The notes under the pieces were generated by a model. It searched no databases and was not told the DNA's origin. It saw only the letters and a list, made by a program, of their open reading frames with translations. Shown here in pieces: positions 17,533 through 28,535 of a stretch of DNA of 64,000 nt. Every line of letters starts with the position of its first letter. Within the stretch, counting starts at the first letter, position 1. Source of the stretch: Vibrio artabrorum. Lineage in GTDB: Bacteria > Pseudomonadota > Gammaproteobacteria > Enterobacterales > Vibrionaceae. The translations under genes and the position numbers were made by a program. The DNA lies in contig NZ_AP025459.1 in assembly GCF_024347295.1 (NCBI RefSeq), positions 124,001-188,000 on the forward strand, given 5' to 3'.

Positions 17533-17623
17533 TGGTGGAGGGATAGGGATTTGAACCCTAGAACCGCTATTAACGGTTGCCGGTTTTCAAGACCGGTGCT
17601 TTCGACCACTCAGCCATCCCTCC
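17533..17623 (-). tRNA. tRNA-Ser (anticodon UGA), CCA encoded
   Basis: The 91-base class II tRNA folds with acceptor GGAGGGA/TCCCTCC. The anticodon loop CTTGAAA lies between CCGGT and ACCGG, giving anticodon TGA. It has a long variable arm (CAACCGTTAATAGCGGTT), the T-loop GGTTCAAATCC and an encoded CCA. It lies about 100 bases after 5S rRNA and before the operon terminator, so it is the distal tRNA of the rrn transcript. Confidence 0.95.
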
Positions 17624-17696
17624 AACAAATTGTCATCAACAGATTTGTGCACTGTTGAGGTTGTTACTTGCTATGCAAATAACGAAGCTTTTTGTC

Positions 17697-17715
17697 TTCA
17701 CTTTTAAAAAGTGAA
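17697..17715. repeat. Palindrome TTCACTTTT-A-AAAAGTGAA after 5S
   Basis: A perfect 9-bp inverted repeat with a single central base, ten bases downstream of the 5S 3' end. It is one of five related palindromes placed at rRNA boundaries in this operon. Confidence 0.7.
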
Positions 17716-17725
17716 AATAAATTTG

Positions 17726-17845
17726 GAGCCTGGCGATGTCCTACTCTCACATGGGGAAGCCCCACACTACCATCGGCGCTATTGTGTTTCACTTCTGAGT
17801 TCGGCATGGAATCAGGTGGGTCCACAATGCTATGGTCGCCAAGCA
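17726..17845 (-). rRNA. rrf: 5S ribosomal RNA
   Basis: The 120-base gene is read on the minus strand. It begins TGCTTGGCGACCATAGC and ends near GCCAGGCTCC, so the two ends pair as in Vibrio 5S. The internal CCGAACTCAGAAGTGAAAC segment is diagnostic of bacterial 5S. It follows 23S in the same transcript. Confidence 0.93.
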
Positions 17846-17860
17846 AATTTTGCTTTTACT

Positions 17861-17881
17861 TTCAGTTTTTTAAAAACTGAA
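17861..17881. repeat. Palindrome between 23S and 5S
   Basis: TTCAGTTTTT and AAAAACTGAA pair around one T, and the stem extends outward as TTTTGC/GCAAAA. It lies 16 bases upstream of the 5S 5' end on the transcript and looks like a processing stem. Confidence 0.65.
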
Positions 17882-17980
17882 GGCAAAATAATCTGGAAAA
17901 CTGATTTAAAAGTCTATCTCTTCAAACGCATTCAAGGTCTGGTCTTTCTTTGAGTCCACAAAACCCCTTGGGTGTTGTAT

Positions 17981-20872
<2,892 letters not shown>

Positions 20873-20900
20873 ATACAACCCGAAAGGGTTTCTATTTGCT

Positions 20901-20918
20901 TTCACTTTAAAAAGTGAA
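20901..20918. repeat. Palindrome just upstream of the 23S 5' end
   Basis: TTCACTTT-AA-AAAGTGAA, 28 bases before the mature 23S 5' end on the transcript. Same family as the copies at 17697, 21131 and 23471. Confidence 0.7.
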
Positions 20919-21130
20919 GACAAATAAGCGTATGGCAACTAACCAAGGTTTTTGGTTGTCATCAAGAAGGGTTAATTCTTGATAACTGTTTGCCGGACTC
21001 AATTGTGATTCAAACAAGTTTGAATCGAATACAAGACACTTGAATGTGTTTGTTGTGTTTATCTAATGAAAGATAAACATTGAGAACTTTTAAATTTGAT
21101 TAACTTAATCACAGCCTTGAGCTGTTTGAT

Positions 21131-21148
21131 TTCACTTTTTAAAGTGAA
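21131..21148. repeat. Palindrome in the 16S-23S spacer
   Basis: TTCACTTT-TT-AAAGTGAA, between tRNA-Val and 23S. It is a near-exact copy of the palindrome at 20901. Confidence 0.7.
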
Positions 21149-21178
21149 AACCAATTAAGTAATCAGTCAGCTTTCCAA

Positions 21179-21191
21179 ATTGTTAAAGAGC
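21179..21191 (-). promoter_or_regulatory. boxA antitermination element in the 16S-23S spacer
   Basis: Minus-strand GCTCTTTAACAAT matches the rrn boxA that recruits NusB/NusE to prevent premature termination before 23S. Confidence 0.85.
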
Positions 21192-21271
21192 AAGAGTTTT
21201 TAAAGTATTAAACTTTCAAAACCATTTTTAAATACACTCTGCTTTCTATTACTAAAAAGTGTGCTTAAAGA

Positions 21272-21347
21272 TGGTGGGCGATACCGGGCTCGAACCAGTG
21301 ACCCCCTGCTTGTAAGGCAGGTGCTCTCCCAACTGAGCTAATCGCCC
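21272..21347 (-). tRNA. tRNA-Val (anticodon UAC)
   Basis: The 76-base tRNA has acceptor GGGCGAT/ATCGCCC, anticodon loop CTTACAA between CCTGC and GCAGG, T-loop GGTTCGAGCCC and an encoded CCA. It is the last tRNA before 23S in the spacer. Confidence 0.97.
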
Positions 21348-21379
21348 ATGATAGTTTTGATTCCTTCATGGTGAAAGAA

Positions 21380-21455
21380 TGGTGGAGCTATGCGGGATCG
21401 AACCGCAGACCTCCTGCGTGCAAGGCAGGCGCTCTCCCAGCTGAGCTATAGCCCC
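21380..21455 (-). tRNA. tRNA-Ala (anticodon UGC)
   Basis: The 76-base tRNA has the anticodon loop CTTGCAC between CCTGC and GCAGG, a GCAGGAGGTCTGCGGTTCG variable and T region, and an encoded CCA. The acceptor pairs GGGGCTA with TAGCTCC using a G-U pair. Confidence 0.97.
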
Positions 21456-21480
21456 ATATTTTTATTTCCTTGGGAGGAAA

Positions 21481-21556
21481 TGGTGGGTCGTGCAGGATTC
21501 GAACCTGCGACCAATTGATTAAAAGTCAACTGCTCTACCAACTGAGCTAACGACCC
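21481..21556 (-). tRNA. tRNA-Lys (anticodon UUU)
   Basis: The 76-base tRNA has acceptor GGGTCGT/ACGACCC, anticodon loop CTTTTAA and an encoded CCA. Lys in the spacer together with Glu, Ala and Val is a known Vibrio rrn arrangement. Confidence 0.97.
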
Positions 21557-21558
21557 AA

Positions 21559-21634
21559 TGGTATCCCGTAGGGGAGTCGAACCCCTGTTACCGCCGTGAA
21601 AGGGCGGTGTCCTAGGCCTCTAGACGAACGGGAC
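21559..21634 (-). tRNA. tRNA-Glu (anticodon UUC)
   Basis: The 76-base tRNA has acceptor GTCCCGT/ACGGGAT, anticodon loop CTTTCAC between CCGCC and GGCGG, and an encoded CCA. It is the first spacer tRNA after 16S; only two bases separate it from tRNA-Lys. Confidence 0.97.
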
Positions 21635-21711
21635 ACTGCTAATTTATCTCCACTTTAAAAGCAGAAACAAACTTCGAAGAACTTGGGAGTTCTTCATCTC
21701 TTTGCTTTTCT

Positions 21712-21738
21712 AAACCTAATCAATCTGTGTGGACACTC
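21712..21738 (-). other. 16S processing stem, 3' strand
   Basis: This segment, about 20 bases beyond the 16S 3' end, is almost perfectly complementary to 23607-23632 in the 16S leader (shared ATCAATCTGTGTGG core). The two would form the long RNase III stem that loops out pre-16S. Confidence 0.8.
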
Positions 21739-21756
21739 ATCGTAAGTATCTTCGTA

Positions 21757-23311
<1,555 letters not shown>

Positions 23312-23470
23312 AAGATTTTGATTACCTAAATTAATAGGTGTGACTCAACGAATACTGACTTCAAAACTAATATTCATGTAAACATGAACATGTAATTCTA
23401 AAGCTATTACCCCTCTCTTCTTAAACAAATAGGAACAGAATGATAATGAATTGACTGTGCTCTTATTGGT

Positions 23471-23491
23471 TTTCACTTTTGAAAAAGTAAA
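23471..23491. repeat. Palindrome in the 16S leader
   Basis: TTTCACTTTTG-AAAAAGTAAA is a slightly imperfect version of the TTCACTTT/AAAGTGAA palindrome, about 160 bases before the 16S gene on the transcript. Confidence 0.6.
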
Positions 23492-23606
23492 ACAAAACAG
23501 CTCAAGGCTGAACCCAATTTGAATTGGTCACTCAGTTCATTGAAATCAATTTTGATTCCGAAGAATCTGTTTTATCTAACGATAAAACGTTTTGATATTC
23601 ATCAAC

Positions 23607-23632
23607 GAGTGCCCACACAGATTGATAGGTTT
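23607..23632 (-). other. 16S processing stem, 5' strand
   Basis: Complementary to 21712-21738 with one or two differences. It forms the leader half of the RNase III stem around pre-16S. Confidence 0.8.
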
Positions 23633-23634
23633 AA

Positions 23635-23647
23635 ATTGTTAAAGAGC
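23635..23647 (-). promoter_or_regulatory. boxA antitermination element of the rrn leader
   Basis: Minus-strand GCTCTTTAACAAT, identical to the spacer copy at 21179. It is placed before the 16S processing stem, as expected for the rrn leader. Confidence 0.88.
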
Positions 23648-23813
23648 TTTGCTTACTGAGGCATTCTTTTTCAAAGAACTCCTTGAAAGCGGACGTAGAT
23701 TCTAGCGATTTAATTTTGCGTGTCAAACACTTTTTAAAAATTAATTCTTTCGAACTTTCGCCTCTCTGATTAGAGCTGAAGCCTTATGGCATCTGCCGTG
23801 TCAGTGAGGCGGT

Positions 23814-23841
23814 ATTATAGAGATCATCGAAGACATGGCAA
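23814..23841 (-). promoter_or_regulatory. rrn promoter with GC-rich discriminator and UP-like tract
   Basis: On the minus strand, TTGCCA (-35) and TATAAT (-10) are separated by 16 bases. They are followed by the GC-rich discriminator ACCGCCTC, typical of stringently controlled rRNA promoters. Upstream of the -35 lies an A/T-rich tract (minus-strand TTTTTTTTTAATTTC) that would serve as an UP element. Confidence 0.8.
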
Positions 23842-23942
23842 CCCCTTTTTTGATAGAAATTAAAAAAAAACACTCAAGTGTCTACTTTTACGTCAAAAGC
23901 CTCTTTCATAGTTCAAGACTCATACAATTACATCGATATTAC

Positions 23943-24467
23943 TTAAAAATTCGCGACTAAATCTTTCGTAAATAACTCTATATCCAGTTTGACACTCCAC
24001 TTTTCACTCAGCTCCATAATGTTATCCAGCGATTGCTGAACCGTTTTTATTGTCAATGTATTGTTGTCTAGGTCGTATACCTGTTTTTGCGTAGTGTAAT
24101 AGAAGTAAAGGATCGTCAATGCATCTCGGTCGCCTTGTTCCGCTTTTGGCTGAATGCGCTTGAGCTTACGATAGATTTGATTGTGGATTTGTTTCAGGTT
24201 CCAAACATAAAGCGCTTCTTTGAAATACTCATGCCCTTTTACTCGGCTTGCGATAAATGCATTCAAAGCGACAGATAAGATCACCCCAAGTACGTTCAAA
24301 TGAAAGTTCCCTGTTGATTCACCAGCAATTGAACTAGTCAAACCAAACAGATCAATCAAAATGGAACCGAATACAATGGCAAACAATGCGATCGACCCCA
24401 CCAATGAAACCAACAACAGGTTCATCTTCTTTCTATATTCTTCTTTATTGATATTTTGTAACTTCAT
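23943..24467 (-). CDS. DUF3087-family inner-membrane protein
   Basis: The 174-residue protein has two N-terminal membrane segments (LLLVSLVGSIALFAIVFGSI and LNVLGVILSVALNAFIAS) and a charged, helical cytoplasmic C-terminal domain. The layout matches DUF3087, common in Vibrio and relatives, of unknown function. It is read in the same direction as the rrn operon and lies just upstream of the rrn promoter. Confidence 0.7.
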   Translation of the reverse strand: MKLQNINKEEYRKKMNLLLVSLVGSIALFAIVFGSILIDLFGLTSSIAGESTGNFHLNVLGVILSVALNAFIASRVKGHEYFKEALYVWNLKQIHNQIYRKLKRIQPKAEQGDRDALTILYFYYTTQKQVYDLDNNTLTIKTVQQSLDNIMELSEKWSVKLDIELFTKDLVANF

Positions 24468-24721
24468 CGACGGCTTCCTTAGTAAGTCACCTTATAATTT
24501 GCTCATACTATCTATGTAAACATTGGGGCGATTCAACCCAGACCATCGAGTAGTGTGGGCATTCTCTATTTAATACTCAAAGTTCACTTGCTGATGCTAG
24601 GTGTAACTCCAGTTGACTTCATTAAGAGAAAAGCGTTACATACCGCCATAAATTTGGATATTCAACAATTCATGTTGATAAAGTCTGTTTCGCTTTATCA
24701 CATACTGACAAGGTACATTCC

Positions 24722-25321
24722 ATGCGTTCATTTGTATTACGCGCTCGCGCAGCCCCTACAGAGAGCAAACTTATCTTAGAAGGGGTTGGGCAAGATGCTC
24801 ATACTGAGATTCTGGCTCATACTCTGATGAATACGATCTTCGTTGCTCAATCTCACCGTGAGAATGTCACCGTGCACCTTGTATTGGAAAGTACTAAAGA
24901 CTTCTCACGTACGATCACTTTTGATTCAAATGAAATTACCAACATTGGCGGCTTTCACGAGTCAGCATTGCTAGCAGCAGTAGTAAGAGCGGTTGATGCT
25001 TCTCAAGGTATGACCAAAGAGCAAACTCGTCAGGTTGAACCGGGGATCATCGTTCGTACTATGAGTTTTGAAAAACTCGTGAAAGACCTGGCTGAAGACC
25101 ACCAGCTATACATGATGGACAAAAAAGGTGACTTTATCCGTGATGCGGAGATTGCTGAAAATCCATGTTTCCTTCTGACTGACCACATTCCTATGCCGAA
25201 GAAAAGCTTCAACAGCTTAAAGCGCTTAGGAACTGAGAAAATCAGCTTAGGTCCAAATATGCTTTTTGCTTCTCAATGTGTTGTATTGATCAACAATGAA
25301 CTGGATATTCGTGGTTTCTAA
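24722..25321 (+). CDS. TrmY-like SPOUT methyltransferase (UPF0217/DUF358)
   Basis: The 199-residue protein begins MRSFVLRARAAPTESKLILE, as archaeal TrmY does. It has a SPOUT-type C-terminal half with PCFLLTDHIPMPKKSF and KISLGPNMLFASQCVVLINN. Archaeal TrmY makes N1-methylpseudouridine at tRNA position 54, where bacteria normally have m5U. The same family occurs in Vibrio and a few other bacteria, where its RNA target is not clear to me. The length equals that of the archaeal enzymes. It is monocistronic, with its own terminator at 25341. Confidence 0.85.
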   Translation: MRSFVLRARAAPTESKLILEGVGQDAHTEILAHTLMNTIFVAQSHRENVTVHLVLESTKDFSRTITFDSNEITNIGGFHESALLAAVVRAVDASQGMTKEQTRQVEPGIIVRTMSFEKLVKDLAEDHQLYMMDKKGDFIRDAEIAENPCFLLTDHIPMPKKSFNSLKRLGTEKISLGPNMLFASQCVVLINNELDIRGF

Positions 25322-25340
25322 TCACAACAGTCAATAATCG

Positions 25341-25372
25341 AAAAGAGCTCAACTCAATGGGCTCTTTTTTAT
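25341..25372 (+). terminator. Terminator of the TrmY-like gene
   Basis: AAAAGAGC and GGCTCTTTT pair around a short loop and are followed by a T-run. Confidence 0.85.
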
Positions 25373-25404
25373 TATCCAACTCTTAGTATCAATGGTGTTT
25401 TCAA

Positions 25405-26556
25405 TTAGCCAAAGATGAAGCTGTATAGGAAGCCTGCACCCATCGCCATACTTAGGATAACGAATAGGAATGCTGCAATCATTTGGTTCTTGAAGATTGA
25501 TTTAAGCAGGATAACTTCCGTCAAACTTGCACCTGCACTACCAATAATCAATGCCATTACTGAACCCAACGCCATGCCTTTCTGGACTAGAGCTGCACTT
25601 AGTGGGATTACTGCTTCAGCACGAATGTACAGTGGAATACCAATCACGGCTGCTACTGGAATCGCATACCACATACCTTCACCAGCGTACTGTGCAATAA
25701 GATCGGTAGGAATGAAGCCGTAGATGAATGAACCAATCGCGATCCCCATCATTAGGTAAGGGAAGACTTGTTTGAAGTCTTTCCAAGTTGAGAACCAAAT
25801 TCTCATCCAACGGCTAGGTTCTTTCTTCTCTACGATTTCCACCGTCGCGCTTCCATCCGCAGAACAGCATGAAACCGTTACTTGTGGCTCTACTTTTTTA
25901 GAATCGCAGCAAGATGTCTCTTTCGCCATTACAGGTGCAGGTTCGCCACATGCACTTGTACCATATGAAGATTCCACTTTAGCCGGTGCTGCTTTCTTAG
26001 GAGCAGAGTCACCACAGCTAGTGCGACAGCTTGAAGCTGAACCTGTTGATTCATACGCCTTAGGTTTTACGTAACGCTCAAAGCCAAGTTTCTCAAGTGC
26101 GTAACCAGCCACTACAGACACCATCATTGCTACAAGGAAGTAGAACACTGCGACTTGCCAGCCGAAGGTGATCACGAACAAACCAATGATAACCGGGTTC
26201 AATAGTGGGCTACCGAATAGGAACACCATCATTGGACCGAAACCCGCTCTTGCACGCAGCAATCCTTTTAGGAAAGGAATGGTCGAACATGAACAGAAAG
26301 GTGTAATTGCACCCAATAGTGCTGCAACTACATAACCCTTACCATTACGTGAGCTCAGGATAGATTGAATCTTTTCTGGTGTAAGGAACTCTTGAAGAAT
26401 CCCAACAATGTAGCTGATCGCTAAGAAAAGGATAATTAACTCTATTGCTAAGAAAGCGAACATATCAAGTGCATCTTTTAGCATTGTTAACATTTCATTG
26501 CTCATAATTAACTCCAAACTGGATTGAAGGTCGGGCGCTATGAGAAAAGCAACCAA
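25405..26556 (-). CDS. YraQ/ArsP-type permease (DUF318) with Cys-rich central loop
   Basis: The 383-residue protein has two blocks of membrane segments. The first carries LGAITPFCSCSTIPFLKGLL, the CSC motif typical of the DUF318/ArsP permease family, and FLFGSPLLNPVIIGL. A cytoplasmic linker near residues 170-245 is rich in Cys, often in pairs (SSCRTSCGDS, ETSCCDSKK, VSCCSADG), suggesting thiol-based metal or metalloid binding. An in-frame ATG at residue 19 (MSNEMLTML) is an alternative start with better spacing. It is divergent from an ArsR regulator sharing three operator-like palindromes. Export of arsenical or another thiophilic compound is inferred. Confidence 0.82.
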   Translation of the reverse strand: MVAFLIAPDLQSSLELIMSNEMLTMLKDALDMFAFLAIELIILFLAISYIVGILQEFLTPEKIQSILSSRNGKGYVVAALLGAITPFCSCSTIPFLKGLLRARAGFGPMMVFLFGSPLLNPVIIGLFVITFGWQVAVFYFLVAMMVSVVAGYALEKLGFERYVKPKAYESTGSASSCRTSCGDSAPKKAAPAKVESSYGTSACGEPAPVMAKETSCCDSKKVEPQVTVSCCSADGSATVEIVEKKEPSRWMRIWFSTWKDFKQVFPYLMMGIAIGSFIYGFIPTDLIAQYAGEGMWYAIPVAAVIGIPLYIRAEAVIPLSAALVQKGMALGSVMALIIGSAGASLTEVILLKSIFKNQMIAAFLFVILSMAMGAGFLYSFIFG

Positions 26557-26564
26557 CCCTTTAT

Positions 26565-26580
26565 TTCGAATATTCTCGAA
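26565..26580. promoter_or_regulatory. Operator-like imperfect palindrome 1
   Basis: TTCGAATATTCTCGAA contains the TTCGA/TCGAA half-sites found in the two better copies nearby. It lies just upstream of the permease start. Confidence 0.45.
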
Positions 26581-26612
26581 TTATAGAAATGAATAGCTCC
26601 AGATCAAGAATT

Positions 26613-26632
26613 ATTTCGATAAAAATCGAAAT
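26613..26632. promoter_or_regulatory. ArsR-type operator palindrome 2
   Basis: ATTTCGAT-AAAA-ATCGAAAT is a perfect 8-bp inverted repeat in the divergent promoter region of the permease and its regulator. Confidence 0.65.
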
Positions 26633-26699
26633 AATTTTCGAAAACACAGCTTTTCAATGACTTACACAGCCACCGTTTTTAAATTTGAATTCGACATAT

Positions 26700-26719
26700 A
26701 TTTCGACTAACATCGAAAT
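26700..26719. promoter_or_regulatory. ArsR-type operator palindrome 3
   Basis: ATTTCGA-CTAACA-TCGAAAT has the same half-site and total length as copy 2. It lies 20 bases before the regulator start, consistent with autorepression. Confidence 0.65.
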
Positions 26720-26738
26720 TAAATCTTGAGGAGCTAAT

Positions 26739-27035
26739 ATGAACTTAGAAGTCGTTGCGAAAGCACTTAAAGAGTTGGGGCACCCTATTCGCCTCACCAT
26801 TTATAAGAGTGTCGTTAAAGCTGGCTACCAAGGCATTGCCGTTGGCGGCCTACAAGAAGAGTTAGGCATTCCCGGTTCTACCTTGTCTCACCACATATCA
26901 AGCTTGGCGTCTGCGGGCCTAATCAGCCAAAGACGAGAAGGGAGAACTCTATTCTGCGTGGCGGAGTATGAGTGCCTAGAAGGTGTGATTGATTTCTTAC
27001 AAGACGAGTGTTGCGTAAATGAACAGTGCAACTGA
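26739..27035 (+). CDS. ArsR/SmtB-family repressor
   Basis: The 98-residue winged-helix protein has the ArsR recognition region QEELGIPGSTLSHHISSLAS and the wing SQRREGRTLFC. C-terminal Cys residues (QDECCVNEQC) could bind the inducer, a metal or metalloid. An exact TTGAGGAG ribosome-binding site precedes the ATG. It is divergent from the Cys-rich permease and presumably represses it and itself. Its last codons overlap a truncated sigma-factor gene by 17 bases. Confidence 0.87.
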   Translation: MNLEVVAKALKELGHPIRLTIYKSVVKAGYQGIAVGGLQEELGIPGSTLSHHISSLASAGLISQRREGRTLFCVAEYECLEGVIDFLQDECCVNEQCN

Positions 27036-27162
27036 TGCACCTTTGAATAGGACACCTTTGAAGCTAGAACAAGCCTGGGCCGAGTATCAGCAAGCATTAA
27101 AGTCATTCCTGCACTCAAAGATCAACAATTCTGAGGATGTAGAGACTGGCGACAAGTGTTAA
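27019..27162 (+). pseudogene. Truncated SigZ-like ECF sigma factor
   Basis: The ATG overlaps the end of the ArsR gene. The 47-residue frame includes LEQAWAEYQQALKSFLHSKI and NNSEDVE, which resembles the sigma region 2.1 start of SigZ-type ECF factors (W-EY---L--FL--K--N--DVED-LQ). It then ends after TGDKC, where a functional factor continues for about 130 more residues. A deletion has removed the rest, including all -10 and -35 recognition regions. SigZ genes often sit next to such ArsR/permease pairs, as I recall. It is either a relic or, less likely, a short functional peptide. Confidence 0.6.
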
Positions 27163-27194
27163 TCGTTACATCGAATCCGTTATTTCAATAGGAC

Positions 27195-27227
27195 AAAGCC
27201 AGCCATTGATACTGGCTTTGTTGTTTT
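27195..27227 (+). terminator. Terminator after the arsR unit
   Basis: CAAAGCCAG pairs with CTGGCTTTG around a 9-base loop, followed by TTGTTTTC. Confidence 0.8.
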
Positions 27228-27282
27228 CATAATCTGCAAATCACTCTTTGCTTAGGCGAATCGAGTGCTTGAGCGAACCGAA

Positions 27283-27897
27283 CTATGCTGCTTCCGCTTT
27301 TACCACGGGTTGATAGCGCCCTGGCTTATGGTTCATTGCTAGAATCAAGTTGGTGACTATCGCACCAAGCACAGACAGAAGAACTAATGACACATCAACA
27401 ATGAACAGAGAAAGCACAACAATCGTGCAGTCCAGTGCCATCTGAACCTTACCGGCTCGAATGCCAAAACGTTCTTGTAAGAACAACGCCAGAATATTGA
27501 AGCCACCCAAGCTCATCTTGTGACGGAAAATCACCAGCATGCCGGTACCAATCAAGCCACCACCAAGTAAAGCGGCATACAATGCATGAATTTCGGCAAT
27601 CTGAATCACGTGATACAAGTGATCCACGGCGAACGAAACAATCGAAACGGCAATAAAGGTATTGATGGTGAAACGCCAGCCCATACGAGTAACCGACAAA
27701 ATATAGAAAGGCAAGTTAAGCGCGAAGAACACTTGGCCAAAGCTTAGGTCTGTTACTTTGGTAATAAAGATAGCTAAACCAGCCGTGCCTCCGGTGAGCA
27801 AACCGACTTGATTGAAAAAGATAACGCCAAGCGATACCAGAGCGCTACCTAAGATCAGTGCCAGTAAGTTTTCGCGAAAATTATGATCTTTATCCAT
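27283..27897 (-). CDS. YitT-family (DUF161) membrane protein
   Basis: The 204-residue membrane protein has about five segments. Family features include FFNQVGLLTGGTAGLAIFIT, the GGGLIGTGMLVIFRHKMSLG turn and GFNILALFLQERFGIRAGK. YitT proteins are widespread and of unknown transport function. It lacks the C-terminal DUF2179 domain of the longer Bacillus members. It is monocistronic. Confidence 0.83.
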   Translation of the reverse strand: MDKDHNFRENLLALILGSALVSLGVIFFNQVGLLTGGTAGLAIFITKVTDLSFGQVFFALNLPFYILSVTRMGWRFTINTFIAVSIVSFAVDHLYHVIQIAEIHALYAALLGGGLIGTGMLVIFRHKMSLGGFNILALFLQERFGIRAGKVQMALDCTIVVLSLFIVDVSLVLLSVLGAIVTNLILAMNHKPGRYQPVVKAEAA

Positions 27898-28187
27898 GTG
27901 AATGACTCTCCCTGAATCTTTAACATCGCGTTTCAGCAGTTTTGAAACGATTTACGCCCAAATTTACGATGTTTGACAGATAAGTCGAGTGAACAAGCAA
28001 TGTTGCTTAGTGATTAGTTTGTATATTAGTCTTTACATCCTTGTTAAAACCCAAATTAAACAGATGGTTATAATCCTCTATTTAGACTTCTATTCTTAAT
28101 TAGATACTTGTTTCTATTAACCAACGAGCTTCAAGTTTTCTCATTTATTGAACACGTTTTGTCCCGATTCCATTCAAGCGACAATCT

Positions 28188-28520
28188 ATGCATAAAACGC
28201 ATAGACTACATCACAAATGGTCATTTGATACATACCCGACTCATCACTATGATGCGCGACTTCTTACAACATTGAGCGCATGGCAACACCGTATGTTTTC
28301 ACAATCTCTTTTTGCTCAACTGGCCAGAATGACGCTATGTCTCGTCATTAGTTTGGTTATTGTGCATCACAGTCGGCCATTGATTGATCTCTTGGCTCAG
28401 CATGCCGTGAGTAGTGGCTGCCACCAGCAATCAGCGCATGAGCATTCAGGGCACCAACACCACCATGAGATGGCTGACCAACACATGTCAGCGCAAGACC
28501 ACTCACATCACCACCATTAA
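28188..28520 (+). CDS. Histidine-rich membrane-anchored small protein
   Basis: The 110-residue protein has His-rich ends (MHKTHRLHHKW at the start; HQHHHEMADQHMSAQDHSHH near the end) and one central hydrophobic segment (MTLCLVISLVIVHHS). About a quarter of residues are His, in HxH and HH patterns typical of Zn, Ni, Co or Cu binding. It ends 15 bases before the MFS gene, so the two are cotranscribed. It may buffer or sense a metal for the transporter. I know no named family; the function is inference. Confidence 0.65.
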   Translation: MHKTHRLHHKWSFDTYPTHHYDARLLTTLSAWQHRMFSQSLFAQLARMTLCLVISLVIVHHSRPLIDLLAQHAVSSGCHQQSAHEHSGHQHHHEMADQHMSAQDHSHHHH

Positions 28521-28535
28521 TTTAAGAGTATTAGA

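Noticed and set aside
24555..24779. 74-codon frame upstream of and overlapping the TrmY-like gene
   Set aside because: GTG start without ribosome-binding site, overlaps the well-supported gene in another frame, and has no recognisable similarity.
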